Shown in pieces: positions 23,157 through 35,267 of a DNA stretch of 64,000 nt. The translations under genes were made by a program, and so were the position numbers. The stretch is from Diphasiastrum complanatum (lineage: Eukaryota > Streptophyta > Lycopodiopsida > Lycopodiales > Lycopodiaceae), in NCBI GenBank assembly GCA_029204225.1, contig CM055092.1, positions 27,634,320 through 27,698,319 of the forward strand, read 5' to 3'. Position 1 is the first letter of the stretch. Every line of letters begins with the position of its first letter. Under the pieces are notes generated by a model. It searched no databases. It was not told where the DNA came from and worked only from the letters and a program-made list of their open reading frames with translations.

Positions 23157-24670
23157 CTCCCCCTTAATGTGGATCCTGAAACACTTTGATCTTCAGATTT
23201 AACATATCGTTAAATCTGAGATGTTGCTCCTTTGATAGAGCCTTTGTAAAGTAATCTTCTGCCATGTAATTTGTTCTGCAGAAAATCATTTCTACTTCCT
23301 TGTTGTGCACTTTCTCTCTAAGGTAATGATACTTGATTTCTATATATTTGCTTCAAGAGTGAAATCTCGGATTGAGAGATAGCGCTATTGTGCTTTGATT
23401 GTCACAATAGATTGTTGTAGAAAGTGGTTGTGCAAGGTTCAGGTCGGCAAGCAGTTGCCTTAGCCAGATCGCCTCTTTGGTTGCATTGGTGGTAGCTATG
23501 TATTTGGATTATGTTGATGATAATGCAACTGAGGTCTGCTTCCATGAGATTGGGCCTTGGTTGTATAAGAATACAAATCCAGAAGTTGATTTTCTGATGT
23601 CGACATCTGTTTCCCAATCCGCTTCTATGTAGGCTTGAAAGATGTTGGTAGTGTGGTTGCCTCCGTAGCAGATGCTGGGAGTTTTCATTGCTTGGATATA
23701 CTTCATGATCTTTGTTAGTGCCTTCCAATGAGTTAAGCCTGAATTTGACAAGAACTGGCTGAGTGTACTGATCGAATATGCAAGGTCTGGTCGCATGCAA
23801 ATCATTGCGTACATCAGTGAGCTGATGATGGATTGAAATGGGTAGCGCTTTATCTCCTCATTTTTTGCCTCAATTTGAGGAGACTATTCCTTTAATAGCT
23901 TTAGTCCAAGGTCGAGTGGAAAGAGACTTGGTTTATAGTTGGCCATTCCATACTTCTCTAGCACGTTTTTGAGATATCGTTGTTGAGTGATAAAGATCAG
24001 TCTGCTGGGTCGATCTCGTTGAATTTGAATTCCAAGACAATAGTGGGCTGGACCCATGTCAGTCATCTTGTATTCCTGGGCTAGCATGCATTTTGTATCT
24101 TTCATCAGATTCAGATTGTTACTGAATAAGAGTGTATCATCTACGTAGAGAGTGATGATGATGAAGTAATCTACTACAGACTTGAAGTAGACATTCGAGT
24201 CTGTTGAGTTTGGAATAAAACCATTCTCTATCAGAAATGCGTTTGGTGATGGATCGATTATGCAATTTCTTTGGAATTTTGAAACATGGAGAACGTTGGA
24301 CAACAACTTGACTTCACCTCTTTTGAATTCAACTCTAACTTTTCCTTCGCCTTCGATTGAATGTGATGAGTTGTCTCCAAGTTGCACAACACGAGAGTGG
24401 GTGCATGACTTGTAGTCTTTGAACCAGTTGCAATGGTGAGTCATGTGTTGCGTGCTCCGGAGTCTAGATACAAGGAATCGATATCCTGTTGTTCTCCGAC
24501 TTTGGTCATGAAATCTGCTTCATTTTGAGTCTTCTTGTTGTTGATTTGAGTGACTGGCTGTAACACTATGTGCTTGTTGTTGGAACTGCTTCTTCTTTTC
24601 GTTGTTGTACTTCAAAGTTTGGCAGTCCTTGATTTCGTGGCCAATCCTCTTATAGTATTTGCAAAAAAGT
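22787..24670 (-). mobile_element. Ty1/copia element 3, antisense, internally deleted and 5'-truncated
   Basis: Minus strand, right to left: a degenerate knuckle CKYYKRIGHEIKDC (about 24664-24623, one Cys changed to Tyr), protease-downstream sequence (MTHHCNWFKDYK, VQLGDNSSHSIEGEG), then at about 24270 a direct join to reverse transcriptase (NGFIPNSTDSNVYF, LYVDDTLLFSNN, MTDMGPAHYCLGIQI). RNase H follows (ADWETDVDIRKSTSG, SVALSST), then TTAAGGGGGAG and an LTR starting TGTTAGATTT at 23156. The pre-integrase block, integrase and the first half of RT are gone, yet 24444-23884 stays open across the join. The right end is cut at 24670 by the LTR of element 4. The RT sequence is close to that of element 1. 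Confidence 0.85.
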
Positions 24671-25575
24671 TGAAGAAACAAAACGTTTCTATTTACAAAG
24701 CTTTGCTAGCTTTCAGCCCTTTGCCTGACGAAAATGTTCGTGAACACAAAAGTCAAATGACACGAAGCGAAAATGTTCGCGAACAGCTTGACGAGAAGAC
24801 ACGAATGCGAAAGAGAATCTTTCTCGATACAGTAGGAGAAATTCAGACGACGAGAAAGTCAAATGACACGACACGAAAATAGTCGCGACACCTCTTCTGC
24901 CCTCACGCTCCAAAAAGAATCAAAAACATCATGCAAGTACCCAGAAGTATAGATATCTGATCTGATAGCATGACGTCAGCAGATACACTCTAGGTCATGG
25001 CTAATCTACCACTCTTGTAATTCCTGATTAGTTGTAGATGCTTAATTACTCTAATCTAAGAGTTACACGACACAACTATATACTCTCTAGATGATACTTA
25101 ATATATACATGGATGAAATAGTCTCATGCTAGTAAGTAAGAAAATGAAAATACAGAATAGAAGTCCGCCTGGGTGAGAGACAAGTTTTTGCAAAATAGGA
25201 TTCACAGAGATCCAACAAGTCTGCTAGTAAGCGAGATATTACTCGTGGGAGAACAATATTTCTCTCACGCCAATGTAGTGCGTGGATCTGCATGCAGTGC
25301 TTGAAGAATCAGAAAATCAATAGATGCTCTTGTAGCCGTTTGCGCACATATCACTTTTATTATGTCTGATCTTGAATGTAGATTAGTTTGCTGTTATTTG
25401 TGTGTCTGATTTCGCATATTGGTTGAATTTTGTTAAATGCTACATTAATCTCAAACGTAGATCAACAGTGTCTGACTACATTCTGGAGGATTGTAGGATT
25501 GATTCAGTTGGCAGTGACCAGCTATCAGATCCGAACTCCATCCGAATTGTTTGCTTTCGTGTTTATTTCGCATCA
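24671..25575 (+). repeat. 5' LTR of copia family X, with primer-binding site
   Basis: It begins TGAAGAAACAAAACG and ends TTTCGCATCA, followed by TGGTATCAGAGCC (from 25577), a match to the 3' end of plant initiator tRNA-Met. The reverse complement of nearly the whole LTR occurs at 47628-48413 plus 56768-56899 and at 59436-60828, in the antisense element of the same family. The insertion interrupts element 3, whose gag knuckle stops at 24664. Confidence 0.85.
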
Positions 25576-26790
25576 GTGGTATCAGAGCCTACCTTGTCAA
25601 AGTCTGACGTAGCCAAGAAGCTATTAGATCTAGGAGGCCAAGCATTCAAACAAACAACCATCAACAAGAGAACACACTTCAGAAGCAATGGCTTCAATCA
25701 GCAGCATATAGAGCAAGATCTATACAATTCTTGATTCTTCAGGATCTAACTTTCTAGTCTGAAAAGTTAAGACATCATTGATACTCAAGGGCGAAGGTTT
25801 ATTCCCCTGGGTGGATGGCATAGAGGAGATGCCTACAACATCAGACAAAGAGCTACGTGAGTGGAGGGAGAAAAATGACAAGATAGTAGCCTTGCTATCT
25901 TCATCCATCGAAGATAGTCTCACACTTGACCTGACAACACTCTCCAAAGCTAAGGAGATGTGGGATGCACTGCTCACGAGATTCAAATGAAATCAAGAAG
26001 TCAAATAATGATGCTGGAAGATCAACTGACGAATCTACAGTGGGATGGGAAAGACCTCACTTCTTTTGTGAGGAAGATGAAGGACCTATTTCTATCACTA
26101 CATAACTCTGGAGCAGAGAATGCAGTGTCAGCTGAGAAACTCACTAACCTGTTGAGATCTCAACAGCTCACTAGCCTGTTGAGATCCTTACCCAGATCAT
26201 TTCAGACGACGAGAATCCTGTACGTGAAAGATCCTACCATGACCCTCAAAAGGACAATTGTCGAGATTCGAGAGGAAGTCGAGTCTAGAGAACATCTTGA
26301 TCACAAAGATGGCTTTGACCAGACCCTCTACGACAACAAAGAAAAATCCAAGAAACAATTCAAGCCTAAGAGGGAGTCAAATCAAAGGTAGGATTGTGAT
26401 CAGCAAGCAGAGGGGACTAGCAAAGGCAATTGGAAGAGCAAAGGGAGGTCGAAACAACAAGGTGGAGAAAAGAAGACTTGCATGAGATGTAGAAGAGATG
26501 GGCACACAATTGATACCTGCTGGCTCAATCCAAAAATTGAATGTATCCACTATCACAAGAAGGGTCATGCAGCCATGGATTGTCGCCTGAACCCAAGAAA
26601 CAAATCAGTGCAGGACAGACAGGAGAACATCTAGTTCATCCTATGTCGAGGAGCTGGAGAGCTAAAAAATGGGCGAAGAAAGACAGAAGTGAAGGAAGAC
26701 ATCTCGAAACATTTCAAGATCGTGGATCTGGGAGAAGCCAAGTGTTACCTCAGCTTGCAAATTGAAAGGGACTATGCAATAATACACCAA
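25576..26790 (+). pseudogene. Copia family X gag, directly joined to a short RT fragment
   Basis: The gag region (from about 25688) shows LILKGEGLFPWVDGIEEM, KAKEMWDALLTRFK and SLPRSFQTTRILYVKDP, broken by several stops and shifts. Two knuckles follow: CMRCRRDGHTIDTC (intact CX2CX4HX4C) and CIHYHKKGHAAMDC (second Cys replaced by Tyr). After LCRGAGELKNG the frame 26541-26765 and its neighbour run straight into VKEDISKHFKIVDLGEAKCYLSLQIERDY, which is RT palm/thumb sequence nearly matching the RT of the family-X element at 57.7 kb. Protease, integrase and the first part of RT have been deleted. Confidence 0.75.
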
Positions 26791-28590
26791 GACTTAGGAG
26801 GACAAGGGATCATCCAACAAGACCAAGAAGAACAACAAATGCTTCCATTGTGGCAAAAAGGGCCATTGGAAGAGCGAATGTCGGAAATTCTTGGCGGAAT
26901 TTGGCAAGGGAAAACCAAAGCAAGAAGGTAACCTTGTCGACAAAGGTGAGATTGAAGACTCTAGCATCTTCATATTAGCATTGTCATCTAATCAAGACGA
27001 TCAAGCATGGTAGATTGACTCAGGAGCCACAAGACACATGACAAGTAACAAAGCTTGTTCAGCAGCTTGAGAGAGTTGGATAATGGAACGTCTGTTTCAC
27101 GTGCAAATGGTGATGTGTGCAAGATCAAGGGGATAGGCACCGTTTTCATCCAACTACTTGATGGCAAAAGCAGGACGATCAAGGAGGTACTTTATGTACT
27201 AGGTTTGAAAAAAAATCTACTTTCTGTTGGTGTCATTACTGATCAAAAGTTGAAAGTAGAATTTGCCCATGATCGTTGCTTTGTGAAGGATGTGAACCAA
27301 AAGTTCAAAGTCATTGTTGGTGGAATAAGAGGGCCCAACACTAAATTGTACATGTTAAATGCTACAATCAAGGGGCAACATGGACTTATTTCGTCCATTC
27401 CATTGCAAATTGAACTGTGGCATAATAGGCTTGGTCATTTGAACCTAGGAAGCCTTAGCTTTATGAGAAAATTGGAAATGGTGAGAGAATTGCCTATGAT
27501 GGAAGACCACTTGAAGACGATGTGCGAATCATGTGTGTATGGGAAGCAGCATCGAGAGAAGTTCAAAGGTGTTGTTGCAAGGGCCTATGAGGACTATGTC
27601 CTTAGGTAAAGCCTTCTATTTCATGACCTTCATTGATGATATGTCACACAAGACGTGGATTTACTTCTTGAAGAAGAAATCAGATGCATTTTTTTTTTTC
27701 TTTCAAGAGCTTCAAAGCATTGGTCGAAAATCAAAATGGTAGGAAGATCAAAGTTCTAAGATTAAATAGTGGAGGTGAGTACTACAAGTCTACCGACTTC
27801 AATAATCTTTGTGATCAATGTGGGATCAAAAGACAATTTACGCAAGCTCATACTCCTGAACTCAATGGTGTAGCTGAGCGCAAGAATTGTACGATTGTAG
27901 AAAGTTCCAAATCTATGCGAGCTGAGATGAAACTACCAAAATATTTTTGGTCAGAAGCATGCAGTACAACAGTCTATCTTCAAATAGAAGTCCTACCATT
28001 GCCATACCAAAGATAACACCTGAGGAGAGACATTCACGAAGAAGAAGCCAAAGGTGATTCATTTGCGAATCTTTGGATGTAAGGCCTTTGTACACATTAA
28101 GGAAGATGATAGACATGATCAAGAAAGACCTCATGGAACAAATCAAGATGACAGATCTCAGCCTAATGCATTATTGCCTTGCAGTGGAGGTGTGGCAAAA
28201 AGGACATGAAGTGGGTCTAACACAGGTGAAGTATGTCAGAGAGTTGCTGCACAGGTTCAGGTTATAGGATTGCAAGCTAGTGAACACTCTTATTAAACCA
28301 GGTAAAAAGCTTTCTAAGCTTGACGAATCACAACCATTTGATGCTACGCTTCTGTATAGGCAGTTAGTAGGGAGCTTGATTTATCTTACCACAACTAGAC
28401 CAGATATATGCTATGTTGTTGGTATTGTAAGTCAGTTTATGACAGCACCTACGAAAACGCATTGGAAGGCAGCTAAGCGCATTTTGCATTATGTCAAAGG
28501 CACTTCCAATTATGGCTTGGTGTACATGAAGCATGAGAGTTTACTTGAGTTATGTGGCTATGTGGATGCGGATATCATTCTAAATTCATT
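26791..28590 (+). mobile_element. Copia family Y: gag knuckle, protease, integrase, RT and start of RNase H
   Basis: A third knuckle CFHCGKKGHWKSEC (about 26840) starts a second copia family in the same orientation. Protease reads W-stop-IDSGATRHMT (about 27010, TGG to TAG). The block 27055-27609 holds VLYVLGLKKNLLSVG and LWHNRLGHLNLGSLSFM. Integrase fragments follow: MTFIDDMSHKTWIYFLKKKSDAF, LNSGGEYY, HTPELNGVAERKN. Near 28080 the sequence passes into MTDLSLMHYCLAVEVWQ and RPDICYVVGIVSQFM of RT after losing the first half of RT, and it ends in ELCGYVDAD, the first RNase H motif, at about 28572. Frames change at several points. No 3' LTR of this family follows. Confidence 0.8.
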
Positions 28591-29050
28591 TTCTTGACTC
28601 TTTTACATGATGCTATTAAACTAGTCTGGTATGAGACATGGAGGCCTGTGAGGTATATCAACCGAGAGAAAGGATGTGTCTCTGTCTCATTATTTGAAAA
28701 ACTTTCAAAATAATGAGATTTGTATACATCATTCATCTTGTAATCCATATGCTGCCACTGTCATTATGGACATCAAGTCATTATTTGTTTGTTTAGGAGG
28801 CCATACTTATGCCAGAGGAACATATAAAGGGATTTGGCCATTAAAATATTGGGTTATACTCCCAATGATACTATAGAAATATCATCTGCAATGGCCCTTT
28901 ATTCGGGTTACATAAATATGAGCAAAAGAGAAAATTTAGAATTTTTGGATCCATATGAAAAGAAATTATTCTTTCATGACAATACCATTCGTCTGTATCT
29001 TGAAGAGGATGATGATGAAAATTAAATAATATTCTGTAATAGACTATTGA
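28591..29050. other. Unassigned spacer after copia Y
   Basis: Short open frames occur on the plus strand (28676-28876 and 28834-29025, the latter ending in an Asp/Glu-rich tail), but they show no motif I recognise. The segment could be non-coding sequence linked to the minus-strand gene remnant that follows. Confidence 0.3.
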
Positions 29051-30411
29051 TATATTACAAGGATCTCTCTTTTGTTATGAATTCAAATGTCTTACGAAAA
29101 ATCTTAACATTGGGCGAAATTTTAGCTTGATATCTAATGGTTGTGCTCTTTTGTAAACCACTGAAAAAGTTGAACACCACAGACTCCAGTTTTGTATTCC
29201 ATGCGAGGAGAATATGCAGATAAATTAGTTTTTCAATAATACATGTAATGTGCATACGTGAACATTTTTAAATGGAATTGTAGAACACTTTTCATATTTG
29301 GATCTTCTGCTTCTCTTGTTGGGCCAGTGTTTGGTCGTCCCAAATTCATATTGTAGCAATCCTTCATGCAACAAAGACATGGATGCTTTGATATTGCCCC
29401 ATGAGAGATATTATACATACATTTCAATGTTTTCAAATCCCCTGCAAGGTGCCATTGAATTTGAAAACTTCCATGGTTTTTGACTGTAGATTTCTCACCC
29501 TCCAAATGCCTCTTTACAATCTCGCCATAACATTTGTTCGCGAAAGTATTTTATGGTCCTCTTTCAAGACTGTAGAGAAGCAAGTAATGCATGACATGTT
29601 AATAAAAAATGGCAATTTATGAAATGTTAATAACGATACTTAAAAAGAAAATTGAAAAGTATACATGGAATGCTGCCAACTACCATATGTGATTTTCCGA
29701 TTGAACACTAAACGTTCGATCATCTGTATCTGAAATTTTATTCATCAAAGTGACAATCACTCATTCCAACTTTTGACCTTTGATGATTTAGGATTCATCC
29801 AATTTTATTACTATAATGATTTTTCCATTTACTTGATGTTTGTCTAGTTTATAAAATTGAATAATGTATTTTAAAACATTTTCAATATCAAGAAAAATAT
29901 TACTGCAATCGTTGTAATTGAGCTCACCATATTCTGATTTGTATAATTTAGTTATATGAAGTGGTTGGCCAACTACTTTGAACATTCCGTCATTATAATT
30001 ATTTTTTGCTAATATTACCCAATATGGATGAGGGAGATAAGTTTTCTTCACCATCACTTGAGAAAAGGCTTCTTTAACTATTCTAAAAAAAGTAAAATAA
30101 GCATTTCTGCTAATTCCAGAAACATCACATGCACCTTGTATCACATTTGTATCCAAGTCAGTTTGAACCTTATTCAAAACAGTCTCTGCAATTTCGTTTT
30201 TCATTTTTTCAAACCGATCATCATTGTCTTTGCTGACTTTCTTGGTGAAACATGATTTAAAGATGATTCGATGCATGAACGATCTGTTAAATAGTTCTTT
30301 GCCACCAAACATGATCTGCAACAAACATTTAAAACTCAAATTATATTTAATAAATTGATAATGCATATTGGTGTCTATGATCATTAAGAGTGTAGCTAGA
30401 GCGTTATACAA
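29050..30411 (-). pseudogene. Unrecognised multi-segment gene remnant with GDLKTLK and CxxC motifs
   Basis: Minus strand. The block 30411-29788 (207 aa) has an Asp/Glu/Lys-rich helix (FEKMKNEIAETVLNKVQTDL), GISRNAYFTFFRIVKEAF (helix-turn-helix-like), LPHPYWVILAKNNYNDG and NIFLDIENVLKYIIQFYKLD, ending in IVIKLDES. The same frame runs on past a TAA and a TGA (KGQKLE, VTLMNKISDTDDRTFSVQSENHIW). Block 29505-29233 has FQIQWHLAGDLKTLKCMYN, then HPCLCCMKDC, GPTREAED and, after a shift, VHVCTLH and IIEKLIYLHILLAW. An Asp in a strand followed by a CxxC and a His-containing helix recalls zinc-bearing RNase-H-fold transposases, but I could not place it in a named superfamily. It is broken by stops and frameshifts. 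Confidence 0.5.
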
Positions 30412-30417
30412 CTAGCT

Positions 30418-30640
30418 ATGAATCCAGTATTTCATGCATGCACTAAGCATATTGAAATTAAATATCACTGTTATTGGAGAAAAGCTTTTATCTATGGAGA
30501 TTGATGTGATACATTGCATGAAGACCAACTAGCTGATATTTCTATAAAACCATGAAGTTCTTATAAGATTGAGTTTTTTTAGAGAAGAACTCGATGTATG
30601 TAAAATAAATTAGGGCTTAAGAGAGAGGTTTAGAATAGTA
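30418..30640 (+). pseudogene. Copia RNase H tail fragment
   Basis: In one frame with two stops: NPVFHACTKHIEIKYHCY, then DQLADISIKP and REELDVC. This is the conserved end of copia RNase H (compare NRVFHARTKHIKIQYHF at 46.1 kb and NHVFHSRTKHITIKYHL at 57.1 kb). It abuts the start of the unrecognised minus-strand gene. It may be the displaced 3' end of copia Y, which stops at YVDAD 1.85 kb upstream. That would make the gene remnant an insertion between them, but this is inference only. Confidence 0.6.
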
Positions 30641-31864
30641 AGCCCAATCTATTTACATTTATTTCCAGTTCATACATTGTTTATATTGTGAATAGCAGTT
30701 TTTAACATGCTATAGTGATGGGTGCCACATCGACAACACTCAAATTAATGAATCAGGACAGTTGTTACATAATGGGGACCGGTTTGCCAAACTCCTACAA
30801 ATTAGTACTAAACTATATGTACTATATTTCCTTTAGTAATGATATATAATTCACAATGTGTTGTTTGGGGGGTGGTGTGCTATTGCTTCAGCTTCTGTGA
30901 TTCTGATTGATGGATAGCTTGTCAAATTGCTAGTGTAAACATATAGGATCAATTGGTGACAGCTAGATGGAGTCGAATTTTAGGGCATAATGGAGCCATA
31001 TACTAGCTCTATTTTGACCTAAAAAAAATTGATTCATTGACCGTCAATGCCCGAGATCAAATAAGATGTTGAAATTATCATAATTTTTAACAAGGATTCT
31101 TACCGAAGAATTAACATGTATACAGAGGATATTGTCTCAACATTAATATTGAGGGTTAAATCAAGGATAATTTCTGTTTCTTTTTATGAACAAAAGCCTC
31201 GATATTTACCTAGGAAATTGCCCAAATTGTAGTCATACATTTATGATGAGACATATATGCTTTCTTTTTTGCAATTTAAATCTTAGCATGTAGTTAGATA
31301 AAAAGTTTAATTATGTTGACAAACTATATGATCATATGCATATGAATGCATAGATTCCGCCTCATGTAAGAATAAAAAATCGTATACTTATTGGCCACAT
31401 TCAACCAATTCTTTTCTACTATTATGTTAATTTATAGAAACCAAATTGAAGCGAAAGATTTCAAATTATCCCAAAAGTGGTGACAAAAGTGAGCAAAAGT
31501 TATTTCCATGGTTTTTCTAATCACACATTGGAATGCGCAAATACCCTTTGCTTGGAATGCTCACATCCTATAAAGGGATGTCAAGATAGTGACATGCTTT
31601 GAGAAAGCACAATGGATACATGGAGAGAAAGTTCAATCACCTTCAAATCACCTTAAAAAATGCTTGTGAAAGAGAATGTCTAACATTGAACATAATTGGT
31701 CATTACGGTTTTAGAAAAGTAAGCTCTATTAGATCAAAGCGTCCCAACATGACAACCAAACCGATAATGCCTACCCTATGTAATACTTTTCAACATATGT
31801 TTAGTATCACATTGAGGAGGTCAAAAGCTCTCAACATTTGCTTACTAATCCCGCATCTATGGAG

Positions 31865-31987
31865 CAAACACTTTTTGAGAAAGAACCAGAAACATGCGCT
31901 TTTTGCTGATTTCTAGATTCACTTTGCAAACACTTTTTAACAAAGAACTAGAAACATGCTCTTTTTGCTGATTTCTAGATTCACTTT
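31865..31987. repeat. Two-copy tandem duplication, about 61 bp
   Basis: CAAACACTTTTTGAGAAAG begins the first unit and CAAACACTTTTTAACAAAG the second (31927). Both continue with the same GAAACATGC and CTTTTTGCTGATTTCTAGAT words. Few differences separate the copies. Confidence 0.85.
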
Positions 31988-32519
31988 ATCCCTCAGCTAG
32001 CCTAGGTACGTAACTCAGTTGATTTATAGAGGTTGAGGGATAAAGTAATCAAAATAATTCAAAATATATCTATTTTATTTGATGAAATACATGAGAATTT
32101 CTTGCCTCACCATATGTAGTGTGCGTTACTGAAATACTTTCCATTTTGGGACCTATCAACATTTAGATAAACACAAAAAGATCTGATTGTGCCCATTTTG
32201 GTCTCTTTTTCATGTGATTCATTAGATACTGATCTTGTTATGAATCTATTTTACTGAAAAGGGAATGTTTTGATCACCTTGTTCGTAACTCTTTCACTTG
32301 GGCTAATTATGTCACGCCAAGAAAGAGCCCAAGACTGTAAGTGTCCAATGCGCAGGATTAGAGCCAGCGCTTTGTGAGCATATTCCAACTTTGATCCAGC
32401 TGAAGTTTGAAGGAGTGCAGAGAACTGAGTTTAAGCTTTTGTATTTTACTGTTTGGTTACCTATTTGCTTAGATCCGTGCTTTGAGCTTTGGTGCTTGTA
32501 GATGACGTAAACCCTAAAC

Positions 32520-32725
32520 CGTACCGACCGGTTACCACTTTACTTTTATGTCTTCCGATTCTATAAGCTCATTCAGCTTTGCTGCTTGCAGAAACGCTGC
32601 ACTGACCGGTTGCCACTTTACTTTTATTTTGTTCCGATCCTAAAAGCTCTTTCAAGTTTCAGCCTTCCTGCATGCAGAAACGGTTACCACTTTACCTTTA
32701 TCTCGTTCCGATCCTAAAAGCTGAA
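32520..32725. repeat. Three-copy degenerate tandem repeat, about 80 bp
   Basis: The block GGTTACCACTTTAC or GGTTGCCACTTTAC followed by CTTTTAT, GTTCCGATCCTAAAAGCT occurs three times, starting near 32530, 32608 and 32684. Spacers between blocks share GCTTGCAGAAACG and GCATGCAGAAACG words. Confidence 0.75.
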
Positions 32726-33321
32726 TCGTGCAGTCTGCTTTCGTCGTATACAGTATACACCAGGGTCCGGATCCTTACAAGAAAAGAGAAATGTACACCT
32801 CCTCAATAAGAGGATATATATCCGACTGCATGAGTGACAGTTCGAAACTTCGAGGTCCTTCAAAGTTCAGCTTCCCTATGTTCCGGCCCCCAGGCTTCAA
32901 CCCGGCCGGAATTAGCTAATGGCTTCCAGATTGGAATGCAGACTCCAGATCGACATTTGCAAACTACATCATTACTGTTGTAACTTGTGACTCGTGACTT
33001 ATCTAATTTGTCTCGTTAAACGGAAGATCGAGTTACATCAGCCAGGGCCGCCAAGCTACCAGACACCAGTGCAATGCAGACTTTGCGCAGTGCATGTGCA
33101 CTGATGTGCAGCCTTCCAAGTCCCTATATATTGTAGTACTACAGGGAATGCTTAATGAGTGCACTCCATGGGCACCTGCACTGCCGGCCGCACTCCATCG
33201 AAGGGTGGTGGATGGAGTTACGGGAGAAAAAATACATATATTCCCTGGGATGGTGTGGACCTGTGCACCAGAGGCACAGTAATATATTGGTGTGCTACTC
33301 TGCTGTGGGGCAGAAAGTACA

Positions 33322-33458
33322 CCACACAGCAGCTACAGCTAACAGCACAGATGTCCAGTACTGACTGGATACTTTTGCAGCTTGCTCCACACAGCAGCTA
33401 CAGCTACAGGTAACAGCACAGATGTCCAGTACTGACTGGATACTTTTGCAGCTTGCTC
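33322..33458. repeat. Two-copy tandem duplication, about 65-71 bp
   Basis: CCACACAGCAGCTACAGCT followed by AACAGCACAGATGTCCAGTA and CTGACTGGATACTTTTGCAG is repeated almost exactly. The second copy has a 6-base insertion (ACAGGT). Confidence 0.9.
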
Positions 33459-34199
33459 GTTCGTGCTGCTGGCAGCAGCTGTAGTCGTATCACGATTCAC
33501 TGTGTACTTATGAAGTTCATGGCGGACTGTTGTTAACGGTATGCCTTAACGGCAAACGGGACACTTACCATCTACCGCATCCTAGCGTGCTCACTCTATT
33601 CATCAATTATATCTCAAGGATCAAATCGCCCAAATGGCAAATTGCAAATCTCGATTCTCCACCCGAGGGCCGACAGCTAGTTTAAGCACGTAACCCAAGC
33701 ATTGCAATCAGCTCTGAAAACGAAGTCCGCACTGTGCAAAAATTTTCAGCACGGGTATCCAAGTGTTCGCTAATTGGGAGCGCGTCCACAGTTCCACTTC
33801 TCTCTCCCACAGTCCCACTCAGCGCTTGCGGAAAACATTTTTTTCAACCTTACATACAACCTACTGGGCATTATACCCATTAGGCCTTTGAAAATGTTGA
33901 AAGCTCAAAACCTAAAATAAAAAATTTAGGCGGCCAAAAGCCTAAAAGTGAAAAATTTAAGACGCCTGAAGGCCTATAATTAAAAAATTTCAAAGGTCGC
34001 TAAAAGCTTTAAATGTTTAATTTTTAACATATTGGATGATTACAGCGTCAAACGTTGCGGAAATCCGAGTACAGGTTTTTCTCAAATCCAAAATCTACAT
34101 TGTTTTGTGCCCTAAAAAGTAAATATTTTCCAACAATTTTAACTCACAAATAACCTAATCAAAATGATATCAGTGAGCTTCTAATGTTTTGAAAATTGT

Positions 34200-35035
34200 G
34201 AGGTATGTACCATTCAATTAGAGTTTATTGAAGATCCTATTATTGACATTAATTCTTATCAAGTGGATAGTGGTGGATATCTTATTATTCCTGATTATGT
34301 TCCTAAGAAGGGTTATCTTGCAGCATTACGAGGAGCACTTAAAGGTAACTTCTATATGAGTATAGTGATAGATAGAGATATTGATGGAACTGACTTACAA
34401 AGTGCTATAGATTTTCAGAAACAGTTTTCGAGTTTTATCATAAAAAATTTGAAGAAACGTTTTAAAGATAGTAAAATTCTTTCATAGTTGAAAATTTTAT
34501 CTCCTTGTGTTTTTCCTTTGGGTGGATATCGTGAGTTGAAAAGCTTTGGTGATGATGATGTTGATAACTTGGTAAACTTTTATGGAAAATCTAAAAATTG
34601 GACAACAATAATGAAACTATAGAACCTTTTATAGATAGTTTATCATTTAGACGAGAGTTTACCAGATTTAAAATGAAAGTTTCAAATGAATGGAAAGGTA
34701 AGAGTTTGAGAGAAACTTGGTTGAACATTGGATCTAATGAAACTTGGCGAGAAAAATACCCTAATATGTTAAAATTAGCTAAAGTTGTTTTGTTACAATG
34801 TTCTAGCACTGCAACATGTGAGAGAGGGTTTAGTATGAACAACTGGATCAAAGATAAATTACGTAATTCTTTGTCTACTTCAAATGTTGATTCTCTTATG
34901 CGTATATGCATAGAAAGCCCTCCATTAGACGATTCCATGGATTTTTCTCATGCTATCGAATTGTGGAAAAAAGATACGTCAACAAGCCGACATATATATG
35001 GTTATTGTGAACCTAATTCTTCAGTCCAGGTATGA
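34200..35035 (+). pseudogene. hAT-type transposase, C-terminal half
   Basis: The plus-strand frame 34200-34487 (GGYLIIPDYVPKKGYLAALRGA, DIDGTDLQSAIDFQKQFSSF) is followed after a stop and shift by 34598-35035. This second block holds FIDSLSFRREFTRFKMKV, then WREKYPNMLKLAKVVLLQCSSTATCERGFSMNNWIKDKLRN and SNVDSLMRICIESPP. The segment from KYPNMLKLAKV through ATCERGFS to the Asn/Arg helix is the C-terminal dimerisation region of hAT transposases, in the form seen in ZNF862-like genes. The matching N-terminal half lies 1.2 kb to the right in the opposite orientation. Stops at TAG 34486 and a shift make it non-functional. Confidence 0.8.
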
Positions 35036-35267
35036 TTTCTTTACATTATGCTATGTAAAAATATAACTTTTCATCATTATAGTTTTTCAAATTTTTAAAC
35101 ATGTAAAATTTATAAATGGCCTATGATGAGATCAGATCTTTGGTGTACATATTTTGTGTACACATGATGATTGATATAAATTGTAATATTTGTTTTTATA
35201 TATGTTTGTTTCTCTTATAAAGCATCTCATAGTATGATTCATTGTTTAACTTTCTATTTAAAAAGTT

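Larger units (their letters stand above)
30641..34199. other. Gene-free region with three short tandem duplications
   Basis: No convincing gene. Three short direct duplications are listed separately (31865-31987, 32520-32725, 33322-33458). The stretch 33860-34030 repeats words such as AAAAGCCTAAAA and GGCCT with A/T tracts. The longest open frames (31599-31916, 32728-32919, 33159-33413) have no recognisable motifs, and the last spans a repeat. Confidence 0.4.

Noticed and set aside
29050-30411. Assignment of the unknown gene to a RAG1/Transib or KDZ transposase
   Set aside because: The Asp plus CxxC pattern is suggestive, but the other catalytic positions could not be located, so no superfamily is claimed.
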